Virus record (IMG/VR): IMGVR_UViG_3300031840_000779
Coordinates: 1-38,632 of that record
Reading direction: 5' to 3' (one strand)
Length of the DNA stretch: 38,632 nt
DNA from: a virus
The notes under the pieces were generated by a model. That model saw only the letters and a program-made list of their open reading frames with translations. It had not been told where the DNA came from and did no database searches. The position numbers and the translations under genes are program-made. Shown piece after piece: positions 7,979 through 16,248 of the stretch (its first letter is position 1; every line of letters begins with the position of its first letter).

Positions 7979-8949
7979 TACAACGGCACCTTCCGGTATG
8001 CATAGCCGAAGGTCCAGCTGTTCACCTCGCCTTGCGGACCGTTCACGGTCGCCCCTCTCTTCTTAACCGGAAAGACGAGCCATTCATCAGGGCCGATCGT
8101 AATCGTCTCTCCAGGCACCAGGTTCTTCATGTTCACCATTCGTAGGTCCAGCGGGGCGCCGGCAAAAAAACCCAGCTGATTCCGGATATTGACAACGACC
8201 AGAAGGTTATTAAACGGAGTGACGGCGTTGACCGTATTGGGCGTGGAATCTGAGTAAAACTGGAACGGGGTGCGGTTCACGTTTGATCCATAGGCACGCA
8301 TCGGTCCCCACGCCGTCGAGGAGCTGCTGGGACTGGCAATATCAAACCGGGCCCATTCACTGGTGTATCCGGCGACGTCCATCCGCACGGCCCCAGACCC
8401 GCCTGATCGGGATGTTGCGCAGTCGAACGGTACCGCGTGGTCCCGGTCATCAGCACGAGCATGTTCTGGGCTCGTGTCAATCATCAGGTAATACCAGAGC
8501 GTCCCGGTGAAGTACTCGCCCCCGACGTAGTCCCCTTGTGTCTCGAGCCGGCCAAAATGCAGATGGGCGAACTCACCAGGCACTATCTCAATCACGCAAT
8601 GGATGTACTGCTGCGTCCCAAAGAGGTGGTACGCCGTGAAGGGCCCGCGCAAGCCATTCGTGCGCCCAGAGCTGAAGCCCGCGGATGTGCCGGGCTGGTT
8701 GGTGTGAGAAGCGCCTGCATCGAACCCAGTTTGGCCGAAAATCTCTATCGATGGTTCGGGATTGGCGACGGTGTTGATGTCGTCCTCTTGAGGGTTCGCT
8801 ATCAACGTGAAGTAGCCTGCCGTCGCGTGATGCAGAGCCAGTTCGTTGGTGTCATCCCGATCGATCGTCCAGCCCAGTTCATCGGCAAATGCACGGATAG
8901 TCCCGAGCATCGCAGTAACGCCTGTTGAGACGCCGGTTTCGTAAGCCAT
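7978..8949 (-). CDS. Putative tail structural protein (323 aa)
   Basis: ATG at 8949 to TAA at 7978, one base before the upstream stop region of the 405-residue gene. The sequence shows a short N-terminal helix with a W-T-I-D pattern, then beta-rich sequence with FTAYHLFGTQQYIHCVIEIVPG followed by AHLHFGRLE, and a C-terminus ending in WTFGYAYRKVPL. Proteins of this type appear as a pair with a similar neighbour between tape measure and hub in transposable siphophages. The precise role is unknown. The base composition is less GC-rich than in the head genes. Confidence 0.6.
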   Translation of the reverse strand: MAYETGVSTGVTAMLGTIRAFADELGWTIDRDDTNELALHHATAGYFTLIANPQEDDINTVANPEPSIEIFGQTGFDAGASHTNQPGTSAGFSSGRTNGLRGPFTAYHLFGTQQYIHCVIEIVPGEFAHLHFGRLETQGDYVGGEYFTGTLWYYLMIDTSPEHARADDRDHAVPFDCATSRSGGSGAVRMDVAGYTSEWARFDIASPSSSSTAWGPMRAYGSNVNRTPFQFYSDSTPNTVNAVTPFNNLLVVVNIRNQLGFFAGAPLDLRMVNMKNLVPGETITIGPDEWLVFPVKKRGATVNGPQGEVNSWTFGYAYRKVPL

Positions 8950-8950
8950 A

Positions 8951-10168
8951 TCAGGTTAACCTCACTGCGCCGTATTCCGTCCAATTCGTCCGGTTCATGT
9001 TTTGAACCACCAGATGGTCCGCACCATCGACAGAGACGATGTTTTCCGAGGCGTTTGCTGTCCCGGTGATCCAGTAGATCCCATCCAACTCACCAAACTG
9101 GTTGATTCCGGCATAGTCACTCTGCGTGCATAGAGGGATTAGAGGCAGCAAGGTATAGCTTCCGTCAGGCGCGGGCTGTATCTGGGGCCCTGACCAATCA
9201 GGTTCGCGGTCGTCGATTTTGCCGAGCCCTTGCAGGTGAGTAGGGAAAAGCTGCAGGTACTGAGTGCGCCAGTAGGAATTCCCGTTGGAGCCGTCTCTGT
9301 TTCTGATTTGACGCCAGCCGACGTCGCCAACGTAGAGGTAGGATCCGAAGCCCGGGTTGAAGATTAAAGATTCATTCGTGTCCCTGGATGACCAGCGCGC
9401 CTGACTGTCTCCGGTGGTGCCAGCCACCAAAAGCGGATAAGGGAACTGGCTCGGAGTGCCGTAGGGCAAGATTTTGCCCAGGTACATCACCTGATATGTG
9501 GTACTGACCTTGGCTACGACAATGACCCGCTGGCCATTGGCGATAAACCAGTACGGGGTTTCGCTCTGCCACAGCAGGGTGTAGGCATCGGGGCTGCGAC
9601 CGGGCTGCCCATCAAAGGTGAATGTAGACTCAAAGCCTATCGCCCCGGCGACCTTCCAGTTGTAGTAGTCGTTCGCTGCGCTCTGGTAAGCAGCGATGTT
9701 TATGTAGATTTCTTCCGTACCGGTGAGCCCCGGGGCGCGCAGGTAATAGTCCTGGTCGAACGCGCCATCCAGTCCGGCGGCCAGCAGCTCCCACGCGGAT
9801 CCCGCCGCGCTCATGACCCCCTGGGTGACGTCCCACGTGAACACGTCGCCCACCACGTAGCCGGTACCGGTGATCAGGAACTCGATTAGCCCGTTGTCGT
9901 AAGCGGTACCGGTGGTGGCGTCGGCGGTGGCGCCGGTGACCGAGCCGTTGACCGTCCATATCTCCTCGCCGGGGATATCCGCGTTGGTGCAGGTGAGGGT
10001 CCAGGTCTCGGTCACCGTGGCCGGCGCGGTGGCGATATCGGTGATGGCGCCGGGGCCGTCGCCGGTGAACTGCGGCTCGGCGGACCAGGTGCCGTGGCCG
10101 CAGACGAAGCGCTGCAGGCGGTGCAACAGGTCCAGGTGGCCGCTGGCCGTGCCGATCTCGACGGGCAT
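8951..10168 (-). CDS. Putative tail structural protein (405 aa)
   Basis: A 405-residue protein; ATG at 10168 overlaps the tape-measure stop by one base. The first half has repeated short beta motifs with many Thr, Ala and Asp (TETWTLTCTNADIPGEE, TGTGYVVGDVFTWDV), the second half is rich in Tyr, Trp and Asn. It shares with the next gene the closing pattern of a surface beta-domain protein (DHLVVQNMNRTNWTEYGAV). No enzyme motif is seen. The context says tail; function is otherwise unknown. Confidence 0.6.
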   Translation of the reverse strand: MPVEIGTASGHLDLLHRLQRFVCGHGTWSAEPQFTGDGPGAITDIATAPATVTETWTLTCTNADIPGEEIWTVNGSVTGATADATTGTAYDNGLIEFLITGTGYVVGDVFTWDVTQGVMSAAGSAWELLAAGLDGAFDQDYYLRAPGLTGTEEIYINIAAYQSAANDYYNWKVAGAIGFESTFTFDGQPGRSPDAYTLLWQSETPYWFIANGQRVIVVAKVSTTYQVMYLGKILPYGTPSQFPYPLLVAGTTGDSQARWSSRDTNESLIFNPGFGSYLYVGDVGWRQIRNRDGSNGNSYWRTQYLQLFPTHLQGLGKIDDREPDWSGPQIQPAPDGSYTLLPLIPLCTQSDYAGINQFGELDGIYWITGTANASENIVSVDGADHLVVQNMNRTNWTEYGAVRLT

Positions 10169-12915
10169 TAGCCGCCTCCTTTGATCAGTTGGTTGAACTT
10201 GCTGGGGTTCCGGCTGATGTGCAGCTCTAGCATCTCTTCGCCGGCCGGGCCGCGCAGCGCGTCGGCCACGACGTCTTCGGAGAGGATGGGCAGCAGCCGC
10301 TGCTTGAGCTGCGCCGGCGGAATGTTCGCGGCCAGGGTGGCGGCCGGGCTTTCCATGATCGCCGGCGACGGCTGCACCAGGCCGCCGTTGGCGTAGCCCC
10401 GGAAACCGGCGAGCGCGGCCATGCCCTGCTGCCGGAACGACTCCATGAACTGCTTGGCGCCTGGCTGGCGCATGACGTGCGCCGGCTGCACGTACTCGCC
10501 CGCATGAACGACGCCGGCGACGGTGTACTTGGTGCCCGGGCCGGTCCAGCCGCCCTCTGCGAAGCCGCCCGCCACGGCGCTGGTGGCGTTGGCGGCCGCG
10601 ATCTGGGCGGCGCCGGCGGCGAAGGTGGCGGACAGGCTGGTGGACAACGTCGCCGCGCCAACCGCGAACGAACTGGTGAGCGACGTGCCGATGGTCGCGG
10701 CGCCGGCGGCCGTTGAGGTGGCAATGCTGGTACCGATCGTCGCGGCACCGGTCGCGGTGGACGCGGTGATCGCCGTGGACATGGTGGCGGCGCCGGCGGC
10801 GGTGGCGGCGGCTTCCGTCGCGGCCTCGGCACCACCGGTCAGCAGGTTGCTGAGGCCCTGAGTGGCCATCTGTGCGACGTTCTGAGCGGCCAGCTGCAGC
10901 ATGGCGTCGGCGATGGCCTGGGCCACGCCACGGACCGTGTCTTCGAGGTCCTGGGTGCCTTTGGCGAGCTTCTGCAGGCCGTCCGCCAGTCCCTCTTCGA
11001 AAGAATCCCGCAGAGTGGTGGCGAACTGGTTGGTGACCAGACGCAGATTCTGCATCTCGGCGCGCAGATCCTTAACCCGCTCCAGCGCGGCCTTGTCGCC
11101 GGTGACTTCGGCCAACTGCTGCATCTTCGGCAGCAGCCCGTCGACCTGGTCGGCGGTGGCGCGGTGCAGCTCCACCAGCTGCTCGCGGGCGTTCAGCTCG
11201 CTGATGACGCCGGCTTCTTGCTGCGCCTGGATCCGGCTCTCCTGGCGGGACTGTGCCGCGAACATGCGGTCGATCTGCCCCTGCAGCTCCTGCAGGCGAG
11301 CGCTGGCGACCTCGACGTTGATCAGGCTGTTGATGAGTTCGACGCCGGCGTCGTCACCGCGCGCTTTGAGGCGCTTCAACAGATCCGCGTACTCGGCCTC
11401 CAGCTCGGCGCCCACGGCTTCGGCGCCACGGCCCTGACCCTCCAGCAGCTGGTTCTGGATGTCGTTCAGGGCCGCCGCGTCCTTGGTCGCCTGGGTCAGC
11501 TTCTCCTGCTCGGTGAGCGCTTTGTTGGCCGCCTCGGCGCGCTCCAGCAACTTACCGGTGAGACCCTGCTGGGTGATCTCATACTGGCGAACGGCCGCAT
11601 CGGAGGCCTCGTACAACTCCGTCTCGCGCTCCAAGGCCTCGACGAATTTGCGCTGGCGCTTTAGTCGCTTTTCGGCCTCTTTGTCGTTGCCGCCACCCAG
11701 CAGCGGTTTGTCGTCGTCATCGTCGTCTTCGTCCTTGTTATCGGTGGACGATGATTGACCGAGCTTGCGGGCCAACTCCTGGGATTCGTAGGCGCGCTTG
11801 AGCTGGGCTTCGGTCTCAGCGATCTGCCGCTTGATCTCTTCGTCGCCGGTGAACACCAGGCCGACGTCCATCTCCAGCCACGGTGTGTCCGGATCCAGTT
11901 CTTTCCTCAGCCCCGCCAGCTTCTGCTCCAGCCGGGGGATGTCGTTCGCGGCAATGCCGTTGATCTTCGCGGCCAGCTCTTCGCCGAGCCAGCGCGTAAA
12001 CTCGACCCCTTCGGTGGTCCCTTTCGCCAACCAACCGACGAGGGTCGCGAATGCCGTCCCGAGCTGGACCACAGACTTCTGGAACTGAGGGTCGGTGACG
12101 ATAGTGCGCAGTTCATCAATCGAGTCGACAAAGCCGGTCGTATCGGTTTGCCCAAACGTCACCACCAAGTCGTTGCGCAGCTGCTGCAGCGCTTGGCCGA
12201 CCGTGCGCTCCATGTTCTGGAAGTCGTCGTTGATAGTGTCAGCCGTGCGCAGCAGCGCCTTTGTCACCGCTTCGCCGGTGAGCTGGCCCTCTTGGCCCAG
12301 CGTCCGCAGCTCGCCGATGGTCACGCCCAGCCCCTTAGCGATCGCTCTCGCCAGGCGAGGGCTGTTTTCCAGGACGGAATTCAGTTCCTCACCACGCAAC
12401 GTCCCGCTCGCGATGCCCTGGCTGAGCTGCAGCGTCGACGACGCCGCTTCCTGCGCCGACGCGCCGGACACGATGAACGACTGATTGATTGCCCGGGTGA
12501 CAGTGAGCAGCTGCTGCTGGTTGAGATCCAGCTCTTCGGTGGCTCGTGCCAGGCGCGCGTAGAGGTTTATCGTCGGTGCCAGGCCCTGGCGGGTTTCCTG
12601 AGCCAGCGCATAGTTCGCTTCCCAGGCGCTGTTCAGCTCCTCCTGGCTGTCGGTCACCAGGCGTAGCTGACTGCGCAAGTTGGTGTAGGTATCCGCTGCA
12701 CGGACGATCTCACGCAGCAACAGCGCGCTGGCGACGGCCGCCATGGTGTTGCGGAGTTTTTTCGCGGCACCATCCAGGGTGCCCAGATCCCGGCTGGCAC
12801 GCCGCGCCCGCTTACCAGATTGGTCCAGTCCTTTGTCGAACTGGTCCAGCTGGCGCAGGGCGCTTTTAAGGTCCGCGCGGATGCGGAGTGCGAGATCGAG
12901 GTTGTCGGAGGCCAT
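10168..12915 (-). CDS. Tail tape measure protein
   Basis: A 915-residue protein that sets tail length and is ejected with the DNA. The N-terminal region has a helical segment (LRIRADLKSALRQLDQFDKG) and the tape-measure domain with SGASAQEAASSTLQLSQG and LRGEELNSVLENSPRLAR (about 155-195), followed by long coiled coils with an acidic run (DNKDEDDDDDDK) and Gln/Arg-rich helices. Five 15-residue repeats lie at residues 705-779. Its length is short for siphophage tape measures, which suggests a tail in the range of 130-150 nm by the usual 1.5 Å per residue. There is no good Shine-Dalgarno before the ATG; the P3 promoter predicts a leaderless mRNA. Confidence in the family is high. Confidence 0.93.
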   Translation of the reverse strand: MASDNLDLALRIRADLKSALRQLDQFDKGLDQSGKRARRASRDLGTLDGAAKKLRNTMAAVASALLLREIVRAADTYTNLRSQLRLVTDSQEELNSAWEANYALAQETRQGLAPTINLYARLARATEELDLNQQQLLTVTRAINQSFIVSGASAQEAASSTLQLSQGIASGTLRGEELNSVLENSPRLARAIAKGLGVTIGELRTLGQEGQLTGEAVTKALLRTADTINDDFQNMERTVGQALQQLRNDLVVTFGQTDTTGFVDSIDELRTIVTDPQFQKSVVQLGTAFATLVGWLAKGTTEGVEFTRWLGEELAAKINGIAANDIPRLEQKLAGLRKELDPDTPWLEMDVGLVFTGDEEIKRQIAETEAQLKRAYESQELARKLGQSSSTDNKDEDDDDDDKPLLGGGNDKEAEKRLKRQRKFVEALERETELYEASDAAVRQYEITQQGLTGKLLERAEAANKALTEQEKLTQATKDAAALNDIQNQLLEGQGRGAEAVGAELEAEYADLLKRLKARGDDAGVELINSLINVEVASARLQELQGQIDRMFAAQSRQESRIQAQQEAGVISELNAREQLVELHRATADQVDGLLPKMQQLAEVTGDKAALERVKDLRAEMQNLRLVTNQFATTLRDSFEEGLADGLQKLAKGTQDLEDTVRGVAQAIADAMLQLAAQNVAQMATQGLSNLLTGGAEAATEAAATAAGAATMSTAITASTATGAATIGTSIATSTAAGAATIGTSLTSSFAVGAATLSTSLSATFAAGAAQIAAANATSAVAGGFAEGGWTGPGTKYTVAGVVHAGEYVQPAHVMRQPGAKQFMESFRQQGMAALAGFRGYANGGLVQPSPAIMESPAATLAANIPPAQLKQRLLPILSEDVVADALRGPAGEEMLELHISRNPSKFNQLIKGGG
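10579..10803 (-). repeat. Five tandem 45-bp repeats (15-residue units) in the tape measure gene
   Basis: In frame, units of 15 residues follow one another: TAAGAATMSTAITAS, TATGAATIGTSIATS, TAAGAATIGTSLTSS, FAVGAATLSTSLSAT and a degenerate FAAGAAQIAAANATS. Each corresponds to 45 bp. The consensus is a Gly/Ala/Thr/Ser-rich unit in a hydrophobic stretch that may cross the host membrane during DNA ejection. Confidence 0.85.
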
Positions 12916-12921
12916 AGCGGG

Positions 12922-12966
12922 ATGATGGCGCCGACGGTGGGCAGAGTCTTTTGAACGAGGGCAAAA
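12922..12966 (-). promoter_or_regulatory. Late promoter P3 (tape measure and tail)
   Basis: The minus strand carries TTTTG-N8-CAAAA (12966-12949) with the conserved core TTTGCCC..GTTCAAA and a -10-like CATCAT at 12927-12922, 21 bp further on. The start predicted 6 nt after the -10 is the A of the tape-measure ATG (12915). The promoter follows the terminator at 12973-12988 and so begins a new transcription unit. Confidence 0.75.
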
Positions 12967-12972
12967 CCAAGC

Positions 12973-12988
12973 GGCGGCCGGAGCCGCC
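12973..12988 (-). terminator. Hairpin with UNCG tetraloop after the chaperone gene
   Basis: Three bases after the frameshifted T stop (12991) the transcript forms GGCGGC-UCCG-GCCGCC, a perfect 6-bp GC stem closed by a cUCCGg tetraloop, followed by GCUUGGUUUUG. The U-run is imperfect, so termination may be partial. It separates the head/tail-tube unit from the tape-measure unit. Confidence 0.6.
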
Positions 12989-12990
12989 GA

Positions 12991-13643
12991 TCAGTCTTTC
13001 TTCAGGGCACGCATGTGGTCATTCGCCTGGTGTTTATCCGCGCCGAACGCCGCCCTGACGTCCAGGAAGAGATCGGCGCGGTGGTGGCGCTCTCGGCGCT
13101 GTGCAGCGTCGTAGTAGAGCTTTAGCTGTCGCTCGGTGTATCGCCCGAGTCGGTCGGCGGGGTGTCCGTCGGCGATGAGTGCGGCGTAGACGTCCCGCCA
13201 GCGGAACTCCGTGTCGCCGTCGTTCGACCGTGAACGCGAGCCACCTGCATCTTCCGCTGCACAGCCCGAATAAAAAAAGCCGAGTTGACCACCCACCAGG
13301 TGTCCATCAGCAGGCTGCCGTCCCCATCGCTGAGTCCCTGGATGAATTCGAGATCCTGGTCGATCGAGGCCGCCATCAGCTCCACCAGAAGCCGGTGGTG
13401 CTCGGCGAGCAACGCATAGATGCTGTCCAGGTCCGAGTCACCGCCGCGCATGACCTGGTACAGCTCATCGATCAGCGGCGCGGCCGCCGCACGGATCCGC
13501 AGGCCCTCGACGAAACCGTACTCACGGACGGTGACCGTCTCACCCCCCACGTGGATCTCCCGATCCGGGTGGAGGATGGACAGATCGTCCTCGGCCTCGG
13601 CCTGCTGCTTCGCCTGCTTTTTCTTGGGATGCCGGCGTGCCAT
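12991..13643 (-). CDS. Tail assembly chaperone GT, -1 frameshift product
   Basis: A predicted 217-residue fusion: the first 124 codons of the G frame (13643-13272), a -1 slip, then 93 codons in the T frame (13272-12991). The T frame has no plausible start of its own between the slippery site and the conserved segment EFRWRDVYAALIADGHP, yet that segment and the following YTERQLKLYYDAAQRRER look like genuine coding sequence. In lambda and many siphophages a minority GT fusion and a G protein both assist tape-measure folding and tail-tube assembly. The arrangement between tail tube and tape measure fits. Not demonstrated experimentally. Confidence 0.75.
13122..13643 (-). CDS. Tail assembly chaperone G
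   Basis: A 173-residue protein read without frameshift. It starts with a Lys-rich tail (MARRHPKKKQAKQQAEAEDD), then a compact domain with REIHVGGETVTVREYGFVEG and LLMDTWWVVNSAFFIR. The C-terminus is Thr/Ser/Pro-rich and low in complexity, as is common for the unshifted product. It would bind the tape-measure protein together with GT. The ATG at 13643 overlaps the tail-tube stop by one base (TAATG), indicating translational coupling to the abundant tube protein. Confidence 0.78.
   Translation of the reverse strand: MARRHPKKKQAKQQAEAEDDLSILHPDREIHVGGETVTVREYGFVEGLRIRAAAAPLIDELYQVMRGGDSDLDSIYALLAEHHRLLVELMAASIDQDLEFIQGLSDGDGSLLMDTWWVVNSAFFIRAVQRKMQVARVHGRTTATRSSAGGTSTPHSSPTDTPPTDSGDTPSDS
13272..13278 (-). 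other. Slippery heptamer T TTT TTT for -1 frameshifting
   Basis: Seven T residues on the coding strand fall as GCT TTT TTT ATT in the G frame, i.e. X XXY YYZ with all T. A -1 slip reads on in the T frame (TAT TCG GGC…) without a stop until 12991. A downstream pseudoknot or stem was not established. Confidence 0.75.
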
Positions 13644-14410
13644 TACGCGCCCTCGTCCAGCAGCTCGATACGGCCAAAGCCACCGAGTGCCGGATCCGGC
13701 TCGCTCAGCGGGTCGAACAGCGCGGTACCGCTGAGCGCCAGCTCACCGAAGGACTCGTTGATCAGGTCCAGCTGGTTCACCGGATTGAACTTCAGGCGAT
13801 ACAGGCGCGCGCGGATACGATCCCCGCTGTCATCGACGGTGTTGACGCCGTCGAGCATCAGGTAACGGATCGGTGGACGCTCGGTGAACATGGTCACATC
13901 GGTGCTGGCGCCGAACTCATAATCCGCCTCGAACGGCGCGGTAAAGCCGCTGAGATCGCTGAGGATTTCGAGCACGCCACCCGGCACCGACTCGATGCGG
14001 TAGTCCGTGTCCTCCACTAGCTCCGTCGGTGTGCCCGCTGAATCGGACAGGACCAGGCTACTGATGTTGCCGCGATCCAGAATCACCCGGTCACCGATGG
14101 CGAGAGGCTCGGGCAGCGGCTCGCCAGTCTTGGAGCCAGACGCCACGGTCAGCGCCTTGCCGTAGAGGCCGAGCGCCAGGTTCTTGGCGTCGCCGTGGCG
14201 AAGCGTGAGGTTGAAGGTCACCTCGGTCGCGGTGTTCAGGGTCGCGCTGGTCTGCCGGTTGCCGGAATAGCTTTCCTGCCGGTTTTCCTCCGTGACGCTC
14301 ATCGCGATGTTCAGGAGGCCAGCGTCGTTCACCCAGCGCATTGCGCCGGGCTTACCATTGGCCAGGCGCTCACCCAGATACACTTTGCCTTGTAGCGAGA
14401 AATCCCTCAT
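13643..14410 (-). CDS. Major tail (tube) protein
   Basis: A 255-residue protein beginning MRDFSLQGKVYLGERLANG, which resembles tail-tube proteins of transposable siphophages. It continues with beta-rich sequence (ATEVTFNLTLRHGDAKNLALGLYG, VLEILSDLSGFTAPFEADYEF) and ends with YRLKFNPVNQLDLINESFG, also frequent in this family. The tube forms the channel for DNA. The gene lies between the neck-type genes and the chaperone, the standard place. No sheath gene lies next to it, which argues against a contractile tail. Confidence 0.82.
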   Translation of the reverse strand: MRDFSLQGKVYLGERLANGKPGAMRWVNDAGLLNIAMSVTEENRQESYSGNRQTSATLNTATEVTFNLTLRHGDAKNLALGLYGKALTVASGSKTGEPLPEPLAIGDRVILDRGNISSLVLSDSAGTPTELVEDTDYRIESVPGGVLEILSDLSGFTAPFEADYEFGASTDVTMFTERPPIRYLMLDGVNTVDDSGDRIRARLYRLKFNPVNQLDLINESFGELALSGTALFDPLSEPDPALGGFGRIELLDEGA

Positions 14411-14634
14411 TGGTCAGCCCCCTTGTTGCTGTCTTTGCCGCCGGTCTTCTCCGGCGGGGCGGTCTCGGCGGGCTGGTAGCCGCCGGGGCGGGAGCCTTCC
14501 AGCTTCCCGATCTTCTCCAGCCACGCCTTCTGGCGCGGCGTGACTTCGATCTGGTCCCCTTTTTTGCACGGGCGGCCTTTGTGTTCGTGCGGGCCGGCCA
14601 GGGTGACCGTCACAGTCTTTTGCTTGGTGGTCAT
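14407..14634 (-). CDS. Small conserved phage protein (DUF7210/DUF2635-like, 75 aa)
   Basis: The start is the ATG at 14634, overlapping the gp37-like stop by ATGA. The N-terminal half (VTVTLAGPHEHKGRPCKKGD followed by VTPRQKAWLEKIGKL) is a small compact domain seen in many Mu-like phages between the gp37-like gene and the tail tube. The C-terminal third is Pro/Gly/Lys-rich and probably flexible. Function unknown; the context suggests a connector or tail accessory part. Confidence 0.65.
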   Translation of the reverse strand: MTTKQKTVTVTLAGPHEHKGRPCKKGDQIEVTPRQKAWLEKIGKLEGSRPGGYQPAETAPPEKTGGKDSNKGADQ

Positions 14635-15092
14635 GGGGCGTTGCCTCCGATAAAGCGGTGAGTTGAAAAGACTTCCATCCAAAGCAGCATGTCGGCGTCG
14701 TAGTCCAGCACTTCCGCCTGGCGCCACTTGATCTCTCGGAACTGGCCGAGGCCAGGGGTCCAGCCCATCAGGGCTTCCCGGACCCGGCCAATCAGCGGCC
14801 GGGCGTCCTCAGAGGCGGCGTGCCCCAAGTTGTCTCGGAAATTCCGCAGCCCCAAGATCACGCCGAACGTGCACTCGATCCTCTGCCGCCCGCTGCTCCG
14901 CGCCTGGCGGTCGGCTGAGGGGTCAGAGTCACCTTTCTCCTGGGCGAGAACCACGTAGGCGCTGGGCGGCCGGAGATCCCGCAAGCTCTTGACGGCCGCA
15001 TAGTCAGCGGCCTGACCGACCTGCTGGAACTCGGGGACGCTCTCGCGCAGATGCTCCGCGATCAGGTCGGTATCGAGCGGCACGAAGGTCAT
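14631..15092 (-). CDS. Mu gp37-like neck protein (DUF1834)
   Basis: A 153-residue protein with LIAEHLRESVPEFQQVGQAA near the start and the closing VLDYDADMLLWMEVFSTHRF, both in keeping with the DUF1834/Mu gp37 family. Together with the gp36-like neighbour it belongs to the head-to-tail connection or tail terminator set in Mu. ATG at 15092 overlaps the gp36-like stop by ATGA, so the pair is coupled. Confidence 0.78.
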   Translation of the reverse strand: MTFVPLDTDLIAEHLRESVPEFQQVGQAADYAAVKSLRDLRPPSAYVVLAQEKGDSDPSADRQARSSGRQRIECTFGVILGLRNFRDNLGHAASEDARPLIGRVREALMGWTPGLGQFREIKWRQAEVLDYDADMLLWMEVFSTHRFIGGNAP

Positions 15093-15604
15093 CGGAACCT
15101 CTTTAGCTGATCACGGCTGAAGACGTTGGGGTCGGATTCGAACTGGACATCCAGTTGAGCCGGATCCGATTCGACCGGGTCGTTCTGACCCAGGCTGAAC
15201 TTGCCGTCTGCGGTAAGCTGCAGGAACCGGACAGCATCCTTGTAGTCGCGCACGATCGGATCGTCGCTGTCGTCGCCGAGGCGGTTCTGGTGCAGGTGAT
15301 AGCGCGTAATGGCCCGAGCCCAGGTGACGACGATCCCCGGGACCGGGTCCAATGGCAGATAGCCGCGCCGGGAGAGAAACCCATCTATGAGGGCTTGAGC
15401 ATCCGCCGTCGCATCATCGATGCGCTGAAGAGCGTCATCGGCCAAAGCGACCTGGTCCGGCGTCCAGCCAGCACGGTCCGCGCCCAGCAGGGTGGCTTCC
15501 ATCAATTCCGGATCCACCATCGGCTTGTGCGCGGCGGTGGCGACCTGGGCCAGCTCTCTGGCGCCAGGCCGTTCCGCAAGTTGTGCATGGCTGATGTAGC
15601 TCAT
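15089..15604 (-). CDS. Mu gp36-like protein (DUF1320)
   Basis: A 171-residue protein starting MSYISHAQLAERPGARELAQ. The segment ADAQALIDGFLSRRGYLPLD followed by ITRYHLHQNR and VRDYKDAVRFLQ is typical of DUF1320, the Mu gp36 family thought to form part of the head-tail connector. It sits in the Mu order between the gp35-like gene and gp37-like gene. Confidence 0.88.
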   Translation of the reverse strand: MSYISHAQLAERPGARELAQVATAAHKPMVDPELMEATLLGADRAGWTPDQVALADDALQRIDDATADAQALIDGFLSRRGYLPLDPVPGIVVTWARAITRYHLHQNRLGDDSDDPIVRDYKDAVRFLQLTADGKFSLGQNDPVESDPAQLDVQFESDPNVFSRDQLKRFR

Positions 15605-15610
15605 TACCGT

Positions 15611-16150
15611 TTAGCTCTCTTCGATCGGAAACGTGCAGCGCTCAACCTTCAAGTTGGGCTCTGACTCCAGGGCTTCCAGCTGGTCCTCAGACAGCGCTTC
15701 GAGAGCGATGCCCACGCCGTTACGGTCAAAACGAAACCCAGCCCGGCGAAAGGACTCGGGCACCGAGGTGACCCATACAGCATCGATCTCGCCCGACGGC
15801 GGATCCTCGCCTGGCTTCGGCCCCTGGGAGCCCGGCGACGGCTGCTCAGCTTTGCGGGCCTCGCTTTCCGCCGCCGTGGTGTCTTGCGTCGCTGCCCCCG
15901 TATCCTGCGGCTTGTCCAGGGCTTGGTCTCCCGAAGCCTGGGTCGACGGCTCAGCGGCCTTCGGCTCAGCCGGTGCGGGGGTATCGGATGCCTTGGTTGG
16001 TTCAGATGCGGACGGCTGTGTGGCCGGCGCTTGATCACTCTGAGCACCCGTGCCCTTGGTCTTGTCCGGACTGGATGTCTGATCCTGGCCTTTGGCGCCC
16101 TTCGCCGCCTGGGAGCGGGTAGATGCGGCCTTTCTCTTGTTCGCTGCCAT
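15611..16150 (-). CDS. Mu gp35-like protein with long low-complexity N-terminus
   Basis: The 179-residue protein has a Lys/Ala/Ser/Thr/Pro/Gln-rich N-terminal part (about residues 1-120) with no fold expected. It is followed by a short domain (VWVTSVPESFRRAGFRFDRN, then LSEDQLEALESEPNLKVERC) that matches the small Mu gp35/HI1506-type domain. The family's role in the virion is not settled. The disordered extension is unusual and may interact with the capsid or be a linker. Confidence 0.72.
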   Translation of the reverse strand: MAANKRKAASTRSQAAKGAKGQDQTSSPDKTKGTGAQSDQAPATQPSASEPTKASDTPAPAEPKAAEPSTQASGDQALDKPQDTGAATQDTTAAESEARKAEQPSPGSQGPKPGEDPPSGEIDAVWVTSVPESFRRAGFRFDRNGVGIALEALSEDQLEALESEPNLKVERCTFPIEES

Positions 16151-16172
16151 GAGACGTTCCTCTTTATGGGCG

Positions 16173-16209
16173 CCCGAGCACCCCCGATCCGTCGGAGGTG
16201 TCGCTCGGG
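16173..16209 (-). other. Long hairpin downstream of the major capsid gene
   Basis: In the 98-bp gap between the capsid and gp35-like genes the transcript has CCCGAGC (16209-16203) pairing with GCTCGGG (16179-16173), with further pairing inside (CACC/GGTG). No U-run follows, so it is more likely a stability element or partial attenuator for the abundant capsid message than a terminator. Confidence 0.5.
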
Positions 16210-16248
16210 TGCGCTCTTCCTTGATCCTCGTTCACTGCGACTACGCGG

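Noticed and set aside
8996-9014. GTTCATGTTTTGAACC inverted repeat resembling the promoter half-site
   Set aside because: Inside a tail gene, no TTTGCCC half at the right distance and no -10 in place.
10477-11664. Long plus-strand frames opposite the tape-measure gene
   Set aside because: Mirror frames of a GC-rich gene with repeats; no ribosome-binding sites and composition typical of antisense shadows.
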